Below, in pieces: positions 16,153 through 24,202 of a DNA stretch of 64,000 nucleotides. The stretch comes from Streptomyces pseudovenezuelae (GTDB lineage: Bacteria; Actinomycetota; Actinomycetes; Streptomycetales; Streptomycetaceae): NCBI RefSeq assembly GCF_001513955.1, contig NZ_KQ948150.1, forward strand, positions 558,001-622,000, read 5' to 3'. The notes below the pieces were generated by a model. The model was given only the letters and a program-made list of their open reading frames with translations. It did not search any database and was not told the DNA's origin. Numbering within the stretch: position 1 is the first letter of the stretch; each line of letters begins with the position of its first letter. The position numbers and the translations under genes were made by a program.

Positions 16153-18777
16153 GTGGCTACCTTCCTGTACAAACTCGGCCGATTCGCCTTCCGGCGACGG
16201 CACTACATCGCCCTGTTCTGGGCCGCGCTGCTGGCCGCCGCCTGCGTCGCCGCCTTCAACGCGCCGGCCGCAGGCTCATCGTCCTACGCCATCCCCGGCA
16301 TCGAGTCCCAGAAGGCCTATGACCTGCTGGCGCAGCGTTCGCCCGGCTCCAGCGCCGACGGAGGGAGCGCCAACGTCGTCTTCAAGGCTCCCGCGGGCGA
16401 GAAGATGACGGACGCCGACAACAAGGACCTCGTCGAGCAGACCGTGAAGGACCTCGGCACGGGTCCCGAGGTCGAATCCGTCACCGACCCGTTCACGCAG
16501 CACAACGCGGTGAGCAAGGACGGGACGATCGCCTACGCGCAGGTGAAGTACACCGCCCCGGCCAAGGAACTGAAGGACTCCACCAAGGACTTCCTTGAGA
16601 AGACGGTGGAGGAGTCCCGGCACTCCGGGGTCACCGTGGAGATCGGCGGTGACGTGCTCGACGAGTCGCCCGAGACCGGTATCGGAGAGGTCATCGGTGT
16701 CGCCGTCGCCGCGGTGGTCCTCGTCGTCACCCTGGGCTCGCTCGTCGCGGCCGGGCTGCCGCTGTTGACCGCTCTCATCGGGGTGGGTATCGGAGTCGCG
16801 GGCATCACGGCCCTCGCCAACGCGCTCGACCTCGGCGACACCACCTCCATCCTGGCCATGATGATCGGCCTTGCCGTCGGTATCGACTACGCCTTGTTCA
16901 TCCTCTCCCGTTACCGAGGTGAACTTGCCGAGGGCCGCGAACGCGAGGACGCGGTCGGACGGGCCACCGGCACGGCGGGCTCGGCAGTGGTCTTCGCCGG
17001 GCTGACGGTCGTGATCGCCCTCGTCGGCCTCTCGGTCGTCGACGTCCCGGTGCTGACCAAGATGGGTATGGCGGCGGCGGGCACGGTCGTGCTCGCTGTG
17101 CTGATCGCCCTCACGATGGTCCCCGCGATGATCGGCTACGTGGGCCGGAAGATCCAGCCTGCAGGCAGCAAGAGCAAGCGGTTCGGCGGCAGGAAGGCGC
17201 GCGAGAACACCGAGGGCAAGCCCAACATGGGCACCCGCTGGGGAAGCTTCGTCGTCCGACGGCCCGCCGCCGTCCTGGTGCTGGGCGTGGTCGCCCTGGG
17301 GGTGATGGCCGTCCCGGTGACCCAGCTGCAACTCGGCCTGGGCGACGACAGCACGAAGCCGGAGTCCACGACGCAGCGAAAGGCCTACGACCTGCTCTCG
17401 GAAGGCTTCGGCCCCGGCTTCAACGGCCCGCTGATGGTCGTTGTCGACACCAAGGAGAGCAGCGACCCGAAGGCGGCCGCCACCACGGTGACCGACGAGA
17501 TCAAGGGCCTGAAGGACGTCGCGACGGTCACTCCGGCGTCGTTCAACAAGGCCGGTGACACGGCGACGATCACCGTCATCCCGGACTCCAAGCCTTCCTC
17601 GACGCAGACCGAGGACCTGGTGCACGCCATCCGTGACAAGGCCGACGGCATCAAGGCGGACACGGACGCCCGGGTTCTGGTCACCGGCACGACGGCGATG
17701 AACATCGACTTCTCGCAGAAACTGACCAACGCGCTGATCCCCTACCTGGCGTTGGTGGTCGGCCTCGCCTTCCTGCTCCTGATGGTGGTCTTCCGCTCGA
17801 TCCTCGTACCTCTGAAGGCGGCCCTAGGCTTCCTGCTGTCGGTGCTGGCGGCGCTGGGCGCCGTGGTCGCGGTCTTCCAGTGGGGCTGGCTGGCAGGTCT
17901 GCTCGGCGTCGAGGAAACCGGTCCGATCATGTCGTTGGTGCCGATCTTCATGATCGGCGTGATCTTCGGCCTGGCGATGGACTACGAGGTGTTCCTCGTG
18001 ACCCGGATGCGTGAGGCCTACGTCCACGGCGAGGAGCCCAAGCAGTCGGTGGTGACCGGCTTCAGGCACAGCGCACGCGTGGTCACCGCCGCCGCGATCA
18101 TCATGATGGCCGTCTTCGCCGGCTTCATCAGCTCCAGCGAGTCCATGATCAAGATGATGGGCCTCGGGCTGGCCTCCGCGGTCTTCTTCGACGCGTTCAT
18201 CGTCCGCATGGCCATCGTCCCGGCCGTCCTCGCACTGCTCGGGAAGAGCGCCTGGTGGCTGCCCAAGTGGCTGGACCGCGCCCTGCCCAACGTGGACGTC
18301 GAGGGCGAGCGCCTTCGCGCACAGGACCAGCGCGAGAGCGGGAACACGCAGGCCCCGACCGCCGAGCCGCCGTCGGAGCGGCAGCCGGTCCTGGTCGGCG
18401 CCGGTGCCCTGCGGAAGTCGGCGGAGGCCGAGCCGCAGGCCACATACGCCTCCACGGGGAGCGTCGACCCGGTTCCCGCGTCGGACGGGCCGTCCATCGA
18501 GGGCCAGGTGCGCGGCCGGGAGGGCACGGGCGTCGCCGGCGCCACGCTGACACTGATCTCCCTGACCGGACGTCAGCTTGGCCGGACCGTCACGCAGTCC
18601 GACGGCAGGTACTCGATGCCGACGCCGGGCTCCGGCTCGTACGTCCTGACTGCGGCGGCCGACGACCACCAACCGCGGGCCGCCACCTTGGAGGTGGGCG
18701 AGGAGCCGCTGGCGTACGACGTGCTGCTGGCCGGGACCAGCGGGACGGACGACGAGGGCCAGTCGAGGGCGCGTTGA
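16153..18777 (+). CDS. MMPL/RND superfamily transporter with a C-terminal carboxypeptidase-regulatory-like domain
   Basis: This is an 874-residue membrane exporter starting at GTG 16153 behind a GGGAG. Two repeats of the MMPL plan are visible: a first membrane span, a large extracytoplasmic loop, then five or six spans, twice (spans around residues 175-335 and 515-710). Motifs such as GLAVGIDYALFILSRYRGEL and FGLAMDYEVFLVTRMREAY are the conserved D-Y segments of actinobacterial MMPL pumps. After residue about 785 an extra beta-rich domain occurs (IEGQVRGREGTGVAGATLTL ... DGRYSMPTPGSGSYVLTAAA), of the CarboxypepD_reg type, which is unusual for this family. The substrate is unknown. Confidence 0.9.
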   Translation: MATFLYKLGRFAFRRRHYIALFWAALLAAACVAAFNAPAAGSSSYAIPGIESQKAYDLLAQRSPGSSADGGSANVVFKAPAGEKMTDADNKDLVEQTVKDLGTGPEVESVTDPFTQHNAVSKDGTIAYAQVKYTAPAKELKDSTKDFLEKTVEESRHSGVTVEIGGDVLDESPETGIGEVIGVAVAAVVLVVTLGSLVAAGLPLLTALIGVGIGVAGITALANALDLGDTTSILAMMIGLAVGIDYALFILSRYRGELAEGREREDAVGRATGTAGSAVVFAGLTVVIALVGLSVVDVPVLTKMGMAAAGTVVLAVLIALTMVPAMIGYVGRKIQPAGSKSKRFGGRKARENTEGKPNMGTRWGSFVVRRPAAVLVLGVVALGVMAVPVTQLQLGLGDDSTKPESTTQRKAYDLLSEGFGPGFNGPLMVVVDTKESSDPKAAATTVTDEIKGLKDVATVTPASFNKAGDTATITVIPDSKPSSTQTEDLVHAIRDKADGIKADTDARVLVTGTTAMNIDFSQKLTNALIPYLALVVGLAFLLLMVVFRSILVPLKAALGFLLSVLAALGAVVAVFQWGWLAGLLGVEETGPIMSLVPIFMIGVIFGLAMDYEVFLVTRMREAYVHGEEPKQSVVTGFRHSARVVTAAAIIMMAVFAGFISSSESMIKMMGLGLASAVFFDAFIVRMAIVPAVLALLGKSAWWLPKWLDRALPNVDVEGERLRAQDQRESGNTQAPTAEPPSERQPVLVGAGALRKSAEAEPQATYASTGSVDPVPASDGPSIEGQVRGREGTGVAGATLTLISLTGRQLGRTVTQSDGRYSMPTPGSGSYVLTAAADDHQPRAATLEVGEEPLAYDVLLAGTSGTDDEGQSRAR

Positions 18778-18899
18778 TTGCTGTCACCGACGTGCGCGGA
18801 CGAGTGCCGGCGACTGTCGGGTCCGTTGCCTAAGGTGCTTGCTCCGTCGGCGACTTGCCTGCGGTGATCCCACCATGGTGCCGCTTGCCGATCGTCAAG

Positions 18900-18941
18900 A
18901 CGGCCGCTTCATCCGGGAACAGACGCGGATGAAGCGGCCGT
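18900..18941. terminator. Bidirectional hairpin terminator after the MMPL and IclR 2 genes
   Basis: ACGGCCGCTTCATCCG (18900-18915) pairs with CGGATGAAGCGGCCGT (18926-18941) across a 10-base loop. It lies between the converging MMPL and IclR 2 genes and can serve both. Confidence 0.8.
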
Positions 18942-18991
18942 TCGGCTCGACCTGGCTGCTGAGCAGATGCCCAGGGGCCGTCTGTTCGCAG

Positions 18992-19831
18992 TCACGAGGC
19001 AGGTGGTGCGTCGTGTGCGTCGTGTGCGCCGGATTCGGGCAGCGTGTCGACCGGCGGCACCGTCGAGACCTGCTGCCGTGCCGCGTTGAGTGAGGCGACG
19101 ATGTCCTGCTCGCGGCCGTGAAAGCGAATGGCGGGGACCGGGACGGAGAGCGCCGCCAGTGTGCCGTAGGCGTCCTGGGCGGCAATGGCGACGGCGCACA
19201 CGCCGGGAGTGCTCTCCTCCAGATCGAAGGCCACGCCTGTCCGTCGGACCTCCCTGAGCTCGTCCAGGAGGGCCGCCCGGCGCGTGGTGGTGGCGGGGGT
19301 GAGCCGGGCCAGGCGCGCCGGAAGCAGGCGCGCGACCTCCGCATCGCTCAACTTCGAGAGGACTGCTTTCCCGTTGGCCGTGCAGTGCAGCGGCAAGCTG
19401 CTTCCCACCACAGACACGGCGCGCAAGGTGTGCCGGCCCTCGATCGAGTCGGTGATCCTCAACCGGCCGGATTCCAGGACCGCGAGGTCAACGGTTTCCT
19501 TGAGCGTCTGGGCAAGGTGCTCCATCGCCGGCCTGAGCAGGGAGCGGATTTCCGGGCGGCCGGCCTCGGCCCATCGCACCAGCTCGGGACCGATGCGGAC
19601 GCGACCAGTGGCAGAGGCGGCAACCAGTACGCCCTCGACCTCCAGGGCGGAGACCAGCCGATGAATCGTCGAGCGCGGGAGCCCGGTGCGTTCGGCGAGC
19701 TGGGAGAGGCTGAGCCCCTCTCGCTCGCCGGCGAGGGCGCGGAGCACCGCGACGGCCCGCCCGATGATCTTGATACTGCCGTCGCCACCGTCCTGTGCGG
19801 CGACTTCCGTGTGTGTGGCGTCAGGTGTCAC
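18992..19831 (-). CDS. IclR family transcriptional regulator 2
   Basis: This is a 279-residue IclR regulator with a winged-helix domain (AVAVLRALAGEREGLSLSQL, then RTGLPRSTIHRLVSALEVEG) and an effector domain (LKETVDLAVLESGRLRITDS ... HCTANGKAVLSKL ... VCAVAIAAQDAYGTLAALSV). GTG 19831 is used. It follows the MFS gene of the Rieske operon but a strong hairpin separates them, so it is probably transcribed alone. It is a second candidate for binding the shared tandem operators; effector residues cannot be decided by eye. Its own upstream DNA carries a differently oriented GCGGGAC/GTCCCGC repeat. Confidence 0.9.
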   Translation of the reverse strand: MTPDATHTEVAAQDGGDGSIKIIGRAVAVLRALAGEREGLSLSQLAERTGLPRSTIHRLVSALEVEGVLVAASATGRVRIGPELVRWAEAGRPEIRSLLRPAMEHLAQTLKETVDLAVLESGRLRITDSIEGRHTLRAVSVVGSSLPLHCTANGKAVLSKLSDAEVARLLPARLARLTPATTTRRAALLDELREVRRTGVAFDLEESTPGVCAVAIAAQDAYGTLAALSVPVPAIRFHGREQDIVASLNAARQQVSTVPPVDTLPESGAHDAHDAPPAS

Positions 19832-19853
19832 TCGCCCAGTATGCGGCTGCCGC

Positions 19854-19873
19854 GCGGGACAGAGCCGTCCCGC
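19854..19873. promoter_or_regulatory. Inverted repeat just upstream of IclR 2
   Basis: GCGGGAC-N6-GTCCCGC is a perfect 7-base inverted repeat starting 23 bases before the IclR 2 GTG. Its position suits autoregulation. The half sites use the same GGGAC word as the regulon operators but in the opposite orientation, so whether the same protein binds is open. Confidence 0.4.
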
Positions 19874-19920
19874 CTACCGGACAGCCCTGACCGATGTGTT
19901 TCGCCGCTCCTGTTTCCCCT

Positions 19921-19958
19921 TGTCCCGCAGTGCCGCGGTCGCGCGGCACTGCGGGACA
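19921..19958 (-). terminator. Hairpin terminator at the end of the Rieske/MFS operon
   Basis: TGTCCCGCAGTGCCGCG (19921-19937) and CGCGGCACTGCGGGACA (19942-19958) form a perfect 17-base stem with a GTCG loop, starting 11 bases after the MFS stop. It separates the operon from IclR 2. Confidence 0.8.
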
Positions 19959-19968
19959 GCCGCGTCTC

Positions 19969-21171
19969 CTACGACAGGTTCGAGCGGGGTGGTGTCGTGA
20001 ACTCGCCGTCACACTGCGGGCCCGGGGTGAACGGCGGTGGCAGCTGGGTGATGTGCCCGACGTCCGCGACGGTGCCGGCGTGCTCCTGAAGGGCGGGGTG
20101 GGGAAAGGCATCGAGCACACGCGGTGCCACACCGAGTGTCAGCGACCGGCAGTAGCCGTCGGCGATCCACACACCGATCAGCGGCATGACGAAGGAGAGG
20201 GGCTGGCCTGCGAGGAGGCTCAGCACCACGGCCAGGGTCAGTACCGCGGTGGGCGGATAGAGCAGGATGAAAGCCATGGCGGCCCGGGCGGTCCCCGAGC
20301 GGGACGTGGACATCTCGCTCCGATGGATCGCCATGGTGGTCACGACGAAGATCGCCACGACCGCGCCCGCGCTCAGCGCGGCGTTGAAGCGCAGGTCGAC
20401 GGAGTCGAGACCGCCGAGGCCTGACCAGGCGATCAGGTTCGCTCCGATGACGACGACGGCCGTCCACACGATGACCGGCCGGCTCGGCCTGCGGAGTCCG
20501 TCGTGGCCAGGGGCCGGCACGGACATGTCGGCGCCGCGTGGCAGGAGCCACAGGCACAGGGCAAGAGCGATGATTCCCAGGCCCGCTCCGAAGGCGGTGA
20601 GCAGGCGCCAGGCGTTCTCGGTCGGCAGCGCGCCCGCCGTGTTCTGGGTGACGAACCCCGCGATGGGTATTCCCAGGGGCGCGATGAGGAGTGCACGCCT
20701 GGCTCGGGTGGCCGCGGCCGCGCGGGTGCGCCTGCCTTCGGGGGCGGCGTCTTGGCGAGCGGCCCCGATCCTGGTGGCGGATTCCTTGACGAGACTCAGT
20801 GTCAGTGGAAAGGCGAGGCCGGTGCCGATTCCGGCGAGCATCCTGAGAAATCCCAGCTGCCAAGGGGCGGTTGCGAGAGCGGAGACCCCCGACCAGAGCG
20901 TGAGCCACAGCAGTGCGGCGAGCGTCGTCCGCCGGAGCCCGAGGCGCCGGGCCAGCGGCATTGCGGCGTGCATCCCTGCCAGTACGCCCAGAAAGGCCGT
21001 GCTCCCGATCAGACCCGCAGTGCTCGGTGACAGGTGCCACCCGGGCTCGGTCCGCAGGGAATCGAGGACGTTGGGGAACGCGACGAGCTGGTAGCTCTGT
21101 GTGGCAAGGAGGAGTAGTCCGAGTGGGACCAGACTGCGGCCAACAGGTGGTGTGACGGTGTCGGACGGCAT
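19969..21171 (-). CDS. MFS transporter
   Basis: This is a roughly 400-residue major facilitator superfamily protein with about 12 hydrophobic spans. The start is ATG 21171 (MPSDTVTPPVGRSLVPLGLL), preceded by TGGAGG at 5-6 bases. The loop after the second and third spans (MPLARRLGLRRTTLAALLWL) is the usual MFS motif A region. A longer in-frame extension up to 21360 exists but consists of the decayed dioxygenase remnant upstream, so it is not used. As last gene of the Rieske operon it is likely to import the aromatic substrate or export a product (inference). A 17-base-pair hairpin follows. Confidence 0.85.
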   Translation of the reverse strand: MPSDTVTPPVGRSLVPLGLLLLATQSYQLVAFPNVLDSLRTEPGWHLSPSTAGLIGSTAFLGVLAGMHAAMPLARRLGLRRTTLAALLWLTLWSGVSALATAPWQLGFLRMLAGIGTGLAFPLTLSLVKESATRIGAARQDAAPEGRRTRAAAATRARRALLIAPLGIPIAGFVTQNTAGALPTENAWRLLTAFGAGLGIIALALCLWLLPRGADMSVPAPGHDGLRRPSRPVIVWTAVVVIGANLIAWSGLGGLDSVDLRFNAALSAGAVVAIFVVTTMAIHRSEMSTSRSGTARAAMAFILLYPPTAVLTLAVVLSLLAGQPLSFVMPLIGVWIADGYCRSLTLGVAPRVLDAFPHPALQEHAGTVADVGHITQLPPPFTPGPQCDGEFTTPPRSNLS

Positions 21172-21294
21172 GCCGGCCTCCAGATGGGAAACGGAAGAGA
21201 GGGACCAGAGCCCGGGGTATGAACCTGAGGTCGTCGGGAGGACGGTGCATCGCCGAGCATGCGCGTGTTGCCGGGGTTCGGGGGAAGTCGACAC

Positions 21295-21410
21295 CGGCCC
21301 GGGTTCTCCGCACGGGGGCTGGCCCTCGACCTCCAAGGTCGAGGGCTTCGCCCTGCTCACGCCACGGTGCGTAAGGCCCGGGTGGGGAACACGTCTTCGG
21401 GGTCCCGCAT
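21295..21410 (-). pseudogene. Decayed 5' end of a third carotenoid oxygenase gene
   Basis: Read on the minus strand from ATG 21410, the DNA gives MRDPEDVF in one frame, then GPYAPWREQGEALDL in a second frame and LEVEG in a third. Intact CCO2 reads MWDPSNMFLNGPYAPWREEG then EAFDLEIEG at the same position, and long stretches match at base level. At least two indels and a premature stop are present, and similarity ends after about 115 bases, so the rest is deleted. The fragment lies between ALDH2 and the MFS gene, the same place CCO1 holds behind ALDH1, so an ALDH-CCO pair existed here too. Confidence 0.85.
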
Positions 21411-21450
21411 GAGCACCCTTCTTTGACGCGTCCCCCTGGTGAAACTCGGC

Positions 21451-22866
21451 TCAGCTGCCGCGGACGACGTGCAGCACCTTGGTCTCGGTGTAGGACAGCA
21501 GGCCGGCCAGTCCACCGGCCACCCCGAGGCCACTCCACTTGTGCCCGCTGAACGGCACGCCCGGCGCCGGCATGGCGTGTGTGTTGACCCAGGAGGTCCC
21601 GCATTCCAGCCGGGCCGCCACCGCCGCGGCACGCTCCGGGTCCGCGCTCCACGCCGAGCCGTCGAGCCCGAAGTGCGTACGGTTGGCCCGGGCCACCGCG
21701 TCGTCGATGTCGTCGTACGGGATCACCGGCAGAACGGGCCCGAACTGTTCCTCGTCGACGACGCGCACGCCGTCCTCGAGATCCCTCAGGATGGTCGGCG
21801 CGAAGAAGTAGCCGTCACCGTCCAGGCGCCGGCCTCCGGCGGCCGCGATGGCACCGCCTGCCAGCGCGTCCGACACCAGCTCCTGGACCCTGGCGAACTG
21901 CGGCGCGGTGGCGAGCGGTCCCATCCGGACACCGGGGAGCATGCCGTCACCCACCTCGACCGACCGCGCCCGGTCCGCCAGGGCGTCGACCACCTCGGTG
22001 TACCGGGCGCGCGGTACGTAGAGACGTTTCAGCGCCGCGCAGATCTGGCCGCAGTTGACGAAGGCGCCCCAGAACAACTTGTCGGCGTGGACGTCGAGGT
22101 CGAAGTCGTCGAGGAGGATGCCGGCGTCGTTGCCGCCCAGTTCCAGGGTGATGCGCTTGAGGTCGGGCGCAGCCGACGCCGCCACGTGCTTTCCGGCGGC
22201 GACCGAGCCCGTGAACGACACCTTGCGAACTGTGGGGTGTGCGGCGAGCTGTGCACCCAGCGGGTCCTGACCGCTGACGACGTTCAGCACGCCAGGCGGC
22301 AGCGCGTCACGCAGCACGACACCGAGTGCGAGCGAGGACAGCGGAGTGAAAGGAGACGGTTTCAGTACCACCGTGTTGCCCGCCAGCAGAGCCGGCGCGA
22401 ACTTCATCGCGGCCTGGATCAGCGGGACATTCCACGGGGTGATCGCCGCGACCACGCCCATGGGCTGGTGCAACACCTCGATCCGCTCCTCGTCGTCGTC
22501 CCGGATCACCTCCCGCGGCAGGTCGAGGGCGGCCGTGCCCCGCAGGGTCATCGCGGTCACCATGACCTCGAAGTGGGCGTCGGCCAAAGGCTTGCCCTGC
22601 TCCATGGTGAGCAGGGTGGCGAGCTCCTGGGCGCTCTCCTCGATACGTGCGGCCGCGGCCAGCAGCGCGCCGCGGCGAGCGCCTATGTCATCGCGCCACA
22701 GCGGGAAGGCGTCGGCGGCTGCCTGCACCGCCTCGTCCAGCTGGGCCGGTGAGCAGTCGGGCGCCTGGGCGAACACCCGGCCGGTGGCGGGGTTGCGCAC
22801 CCCGAAGGTTTCGACGGTGTGGACGTCCTTGCCGCCCACTGTCATCGGATGGCTTTGCTCGGACAC
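21451..22866 (-). CDS. Aldehyde dehydrogenase 2
   Basis: This is a 471-residue NAD(P)-dependent aldehyde dehydrogenase. Catalytic Cys in NCGQICAALK, Glu in LELGGNDAGILL, and Rossmann motif GSVAAGKHVAAS are present; MGVVAAITPWNVPLIQAAMK matches the family. It is clearly different from ALDH1 (no close paralogy), resembling ALDH family members acting on aliphatic or phenylacetaldehyde-type substrates. It lies 100 bases after the M24 gene in the Rieske operon and directly before the dioxygenase remnant, so it probably served the aldehyde released by that lost enzyme and may now serve CCO2, encoded divergently at the operon head. Confidence 0.9.
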   Translation of the reverse strand: MSEQSHPMTVGGKDVHTVETFGVRNPATGRVFAQAPDCSPAQLDEAVQAAADAFPLWRDDIGARRGALLAAAARIEESAQELATLLTMEQGKPLADAHFEVMVTAMTLRGTAALDLPREVIRDDDEERIEVLHQPMGVVAAITPWNVPLIQAAMKFAPALLAGNTVVLKPSPFTPLSSLALGVVLRDALPPGVLNVVSGQDPLGAQLAAHPTVRKVSFTGSVAAGKHVAASAAPDLKRITLELGGNDAGILLDDFDLDVHADKLFWGAFVNCGQICAALKRLYVPRARYTEVVDALADRARSVEVGDGMLPGVRMGPLATAPQFARVQELVSDALAGGAIAAAGGRRLDGDGYFFAPTILRDLEDGVRVVDEEQFGPVLPVIPYDDIDDAVARANRTHFGLDGSAWSADPERAAAVAARLECGTSWVNTHAMPAPGVPFSGHKWSGLGVAGGLAGLLSYTETKVLHVVRGS

Positions 22867-22966
22867 GGTGTCTCCTGGAGTGCGGGGCGGCCGGTGCCGT
22901 CAGAAAGGTGAAGAGGGTGGGGGTGAGATCGGCGAGTACCGCGGGCGGAACCGGGTCTCGGTGCCG

Positions 22967-24202
22967 TCAGGACACGACGTGCATGCGGCAGGGAACGGTG
23001 TTGAGCTCATCCGGTGCGTTCTCGCCCACGACGACGGTGCCGCCGATGTTGACCCGGTGCTGTCCCGTACAGGCGTTGGGTTCGAAAGCGAACGCCATGC
23101 CGGGGACGAGTTCCAGGTCGGAGATCGGCTCGACGGTACGGAACACACGGCGGGTGTCCTGGCCGGGGATCTGCTCGGCGTTCAGCGCGATGTGCCCCGC
23201 GAAGGCCGCGGGAGCGAGACTGTGCATGAGGGGGGTCATGTTGTAGTGGCCGGCCTTCAGAAGGGGCTCGCTCATGGCCCGGGCGACGTCGAGGAAGGCG
23301 GCTCCCGGACGCAGGGCTCGAAGGCCGGCGTCGTAGCAGTCGCGGGCGACGTCGTGGAGCGTGTGCAGCACCTTCGGCACCGGCTCGACCGCGACGGACA
23401 TCTGGACCTGGGTCTCGAACCCGCCGTAGCACGACATGATCTCGGCCTGGACCAGGTCGCCGGGCTGAACCGTCCGGGAGGGGCCGCCGGCGTAGGTCCA
23501 GTAGGGCGGCGCCCAACCCGGGTCGTCCGCGCCGACACTCATGATGACGTGGGGGTAGGTGGTGGTGCACGAGTTGCGGTGGAGGACCTCCACGGCTGCC
23601 GCGTAGATCTCGGCCTCGCGCACGCCGGGCCGGATCATCTCCAGCATGGTCTGGCAGGCTTCCTCGGCCGTCTGGGCGGCGAAGCGGACCAGTTCCAGTT
23701 CCTGCGGCGTCTTGGGCAGCATCGTCTGGGCGAAGTCGAGTGACATGTCCTCGAATTCGGCCTCGGGCAGGTTGCTGAGGACGTAGTCCCACATCATGTG
23801 GGTGATCAGGCCCTCCATTTCCCCCGCCGAGCTCCCGGTCATGCCGACCACGCCGATACGACTCGACGTCAGCCCCTCCTCGGTGAGTGCCTGGACCACC
23901 CCGCGGCCGAACGGACCGACGCGCACATCGTCGATCCAGAAGCGCACGTCCCGCATGTTCGCGGCCAGGCGGCGGGTATAGCGGTGGTGGGTCCAGGTGA
24001 GGTGGACGGGGTCGCGGTCGGCGAAGAAGACGACCACGCCGTCGAGGACCTCGTTGGCGAGGTAACCCTCGTACCGTTCACGGCCCTTGAGCCCGAAGAC
24101 GAGCAGGCAGTCGAGGTCCTTGTCCCGCATGAAGTCACGCGTGCGCTGCCAGCGCAGCTCGCGGGCGGCGAAGGGAAGGACGGGATACTGCTTCGCGGTC
24201 AT
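22967..24202 (-). CDS. M24 (creatinase/prolidase-fold) protein with altered metal ligands
   Basis: This is a 411-residue protein with the two-domain creatinase/aminopeptidase P architecture: an N-terminal creatinase-N-like domain (FMRDKDLDCLLVFGLKGRER) and a pita-bread C-terminal domain. In metal-dependent M24 enzymes two Asp residues 11 apart bind metal; here the first is Glu in GDLVQAEI and the second is Gln in ETQVQMSV. His in MHSLAPAAF and Glu in FAFEPNAC and VVVGEN remain. It is therefore probably not a standard dinuclear metallopeptidase; creatinase and the DMSP lyase DddP show that this fold supports other reactions. Its start overlaps the Rieske 1 stop (ATGA), so it belongs to the aromatic operon. 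Confidence 0.8.
   Translation of the reverse strand: MTAKQYPVLPFAARELRWQRTRDFMRDKDLDCLLVFGLKGRERYEGYLANEVLDGVVVFFADRDPVHLTWTHHRYTRRLAANMRDVRFWIDDVRVGPFGRGVVQALTEEGLTSSRIGVVGMTGSSAGEMEGLITHMMWDYVLSNLPEAEFEDMSLDFAQTMLPKTPQELELVRFAAQTAEEACQTMLEMIRPGVREAEIYAAAVEVLHRNSCTTTYPHVIMSVGADDPGWAPPYWTYAGGPSRTVQPGDLVQAEIMSCYGGFETQVQMSVAVEPVPKVLHTLHDVARDCYDAGLRALRPGAAFLDVARAMSEPLLKAGHYNMTPLMHSLAPAAFAGHIALNAEQIPGQDTRRVFRTVEPISDLELVPGMAFAFEPNACTGQHRVNIGGTVVVGENAPDELNTVPCRMHVVS

Noticed and set aside
19867..19882. GTCCCG-CCTA-CCGGAC as an eighth regulon operator before IclR 2
   Set aside because: The spacer is 4 instead of 5, there is no partner at 20-21 bases, and a better inverted repeat overlaps it.
19969..21360. 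MFS gene extended upstream to 21360
   Set aside because: The extra 63 codons encode no membrane protein features and correspond to the decayed dioxygenase fragment; ATG 21171 has a good ribosome site.
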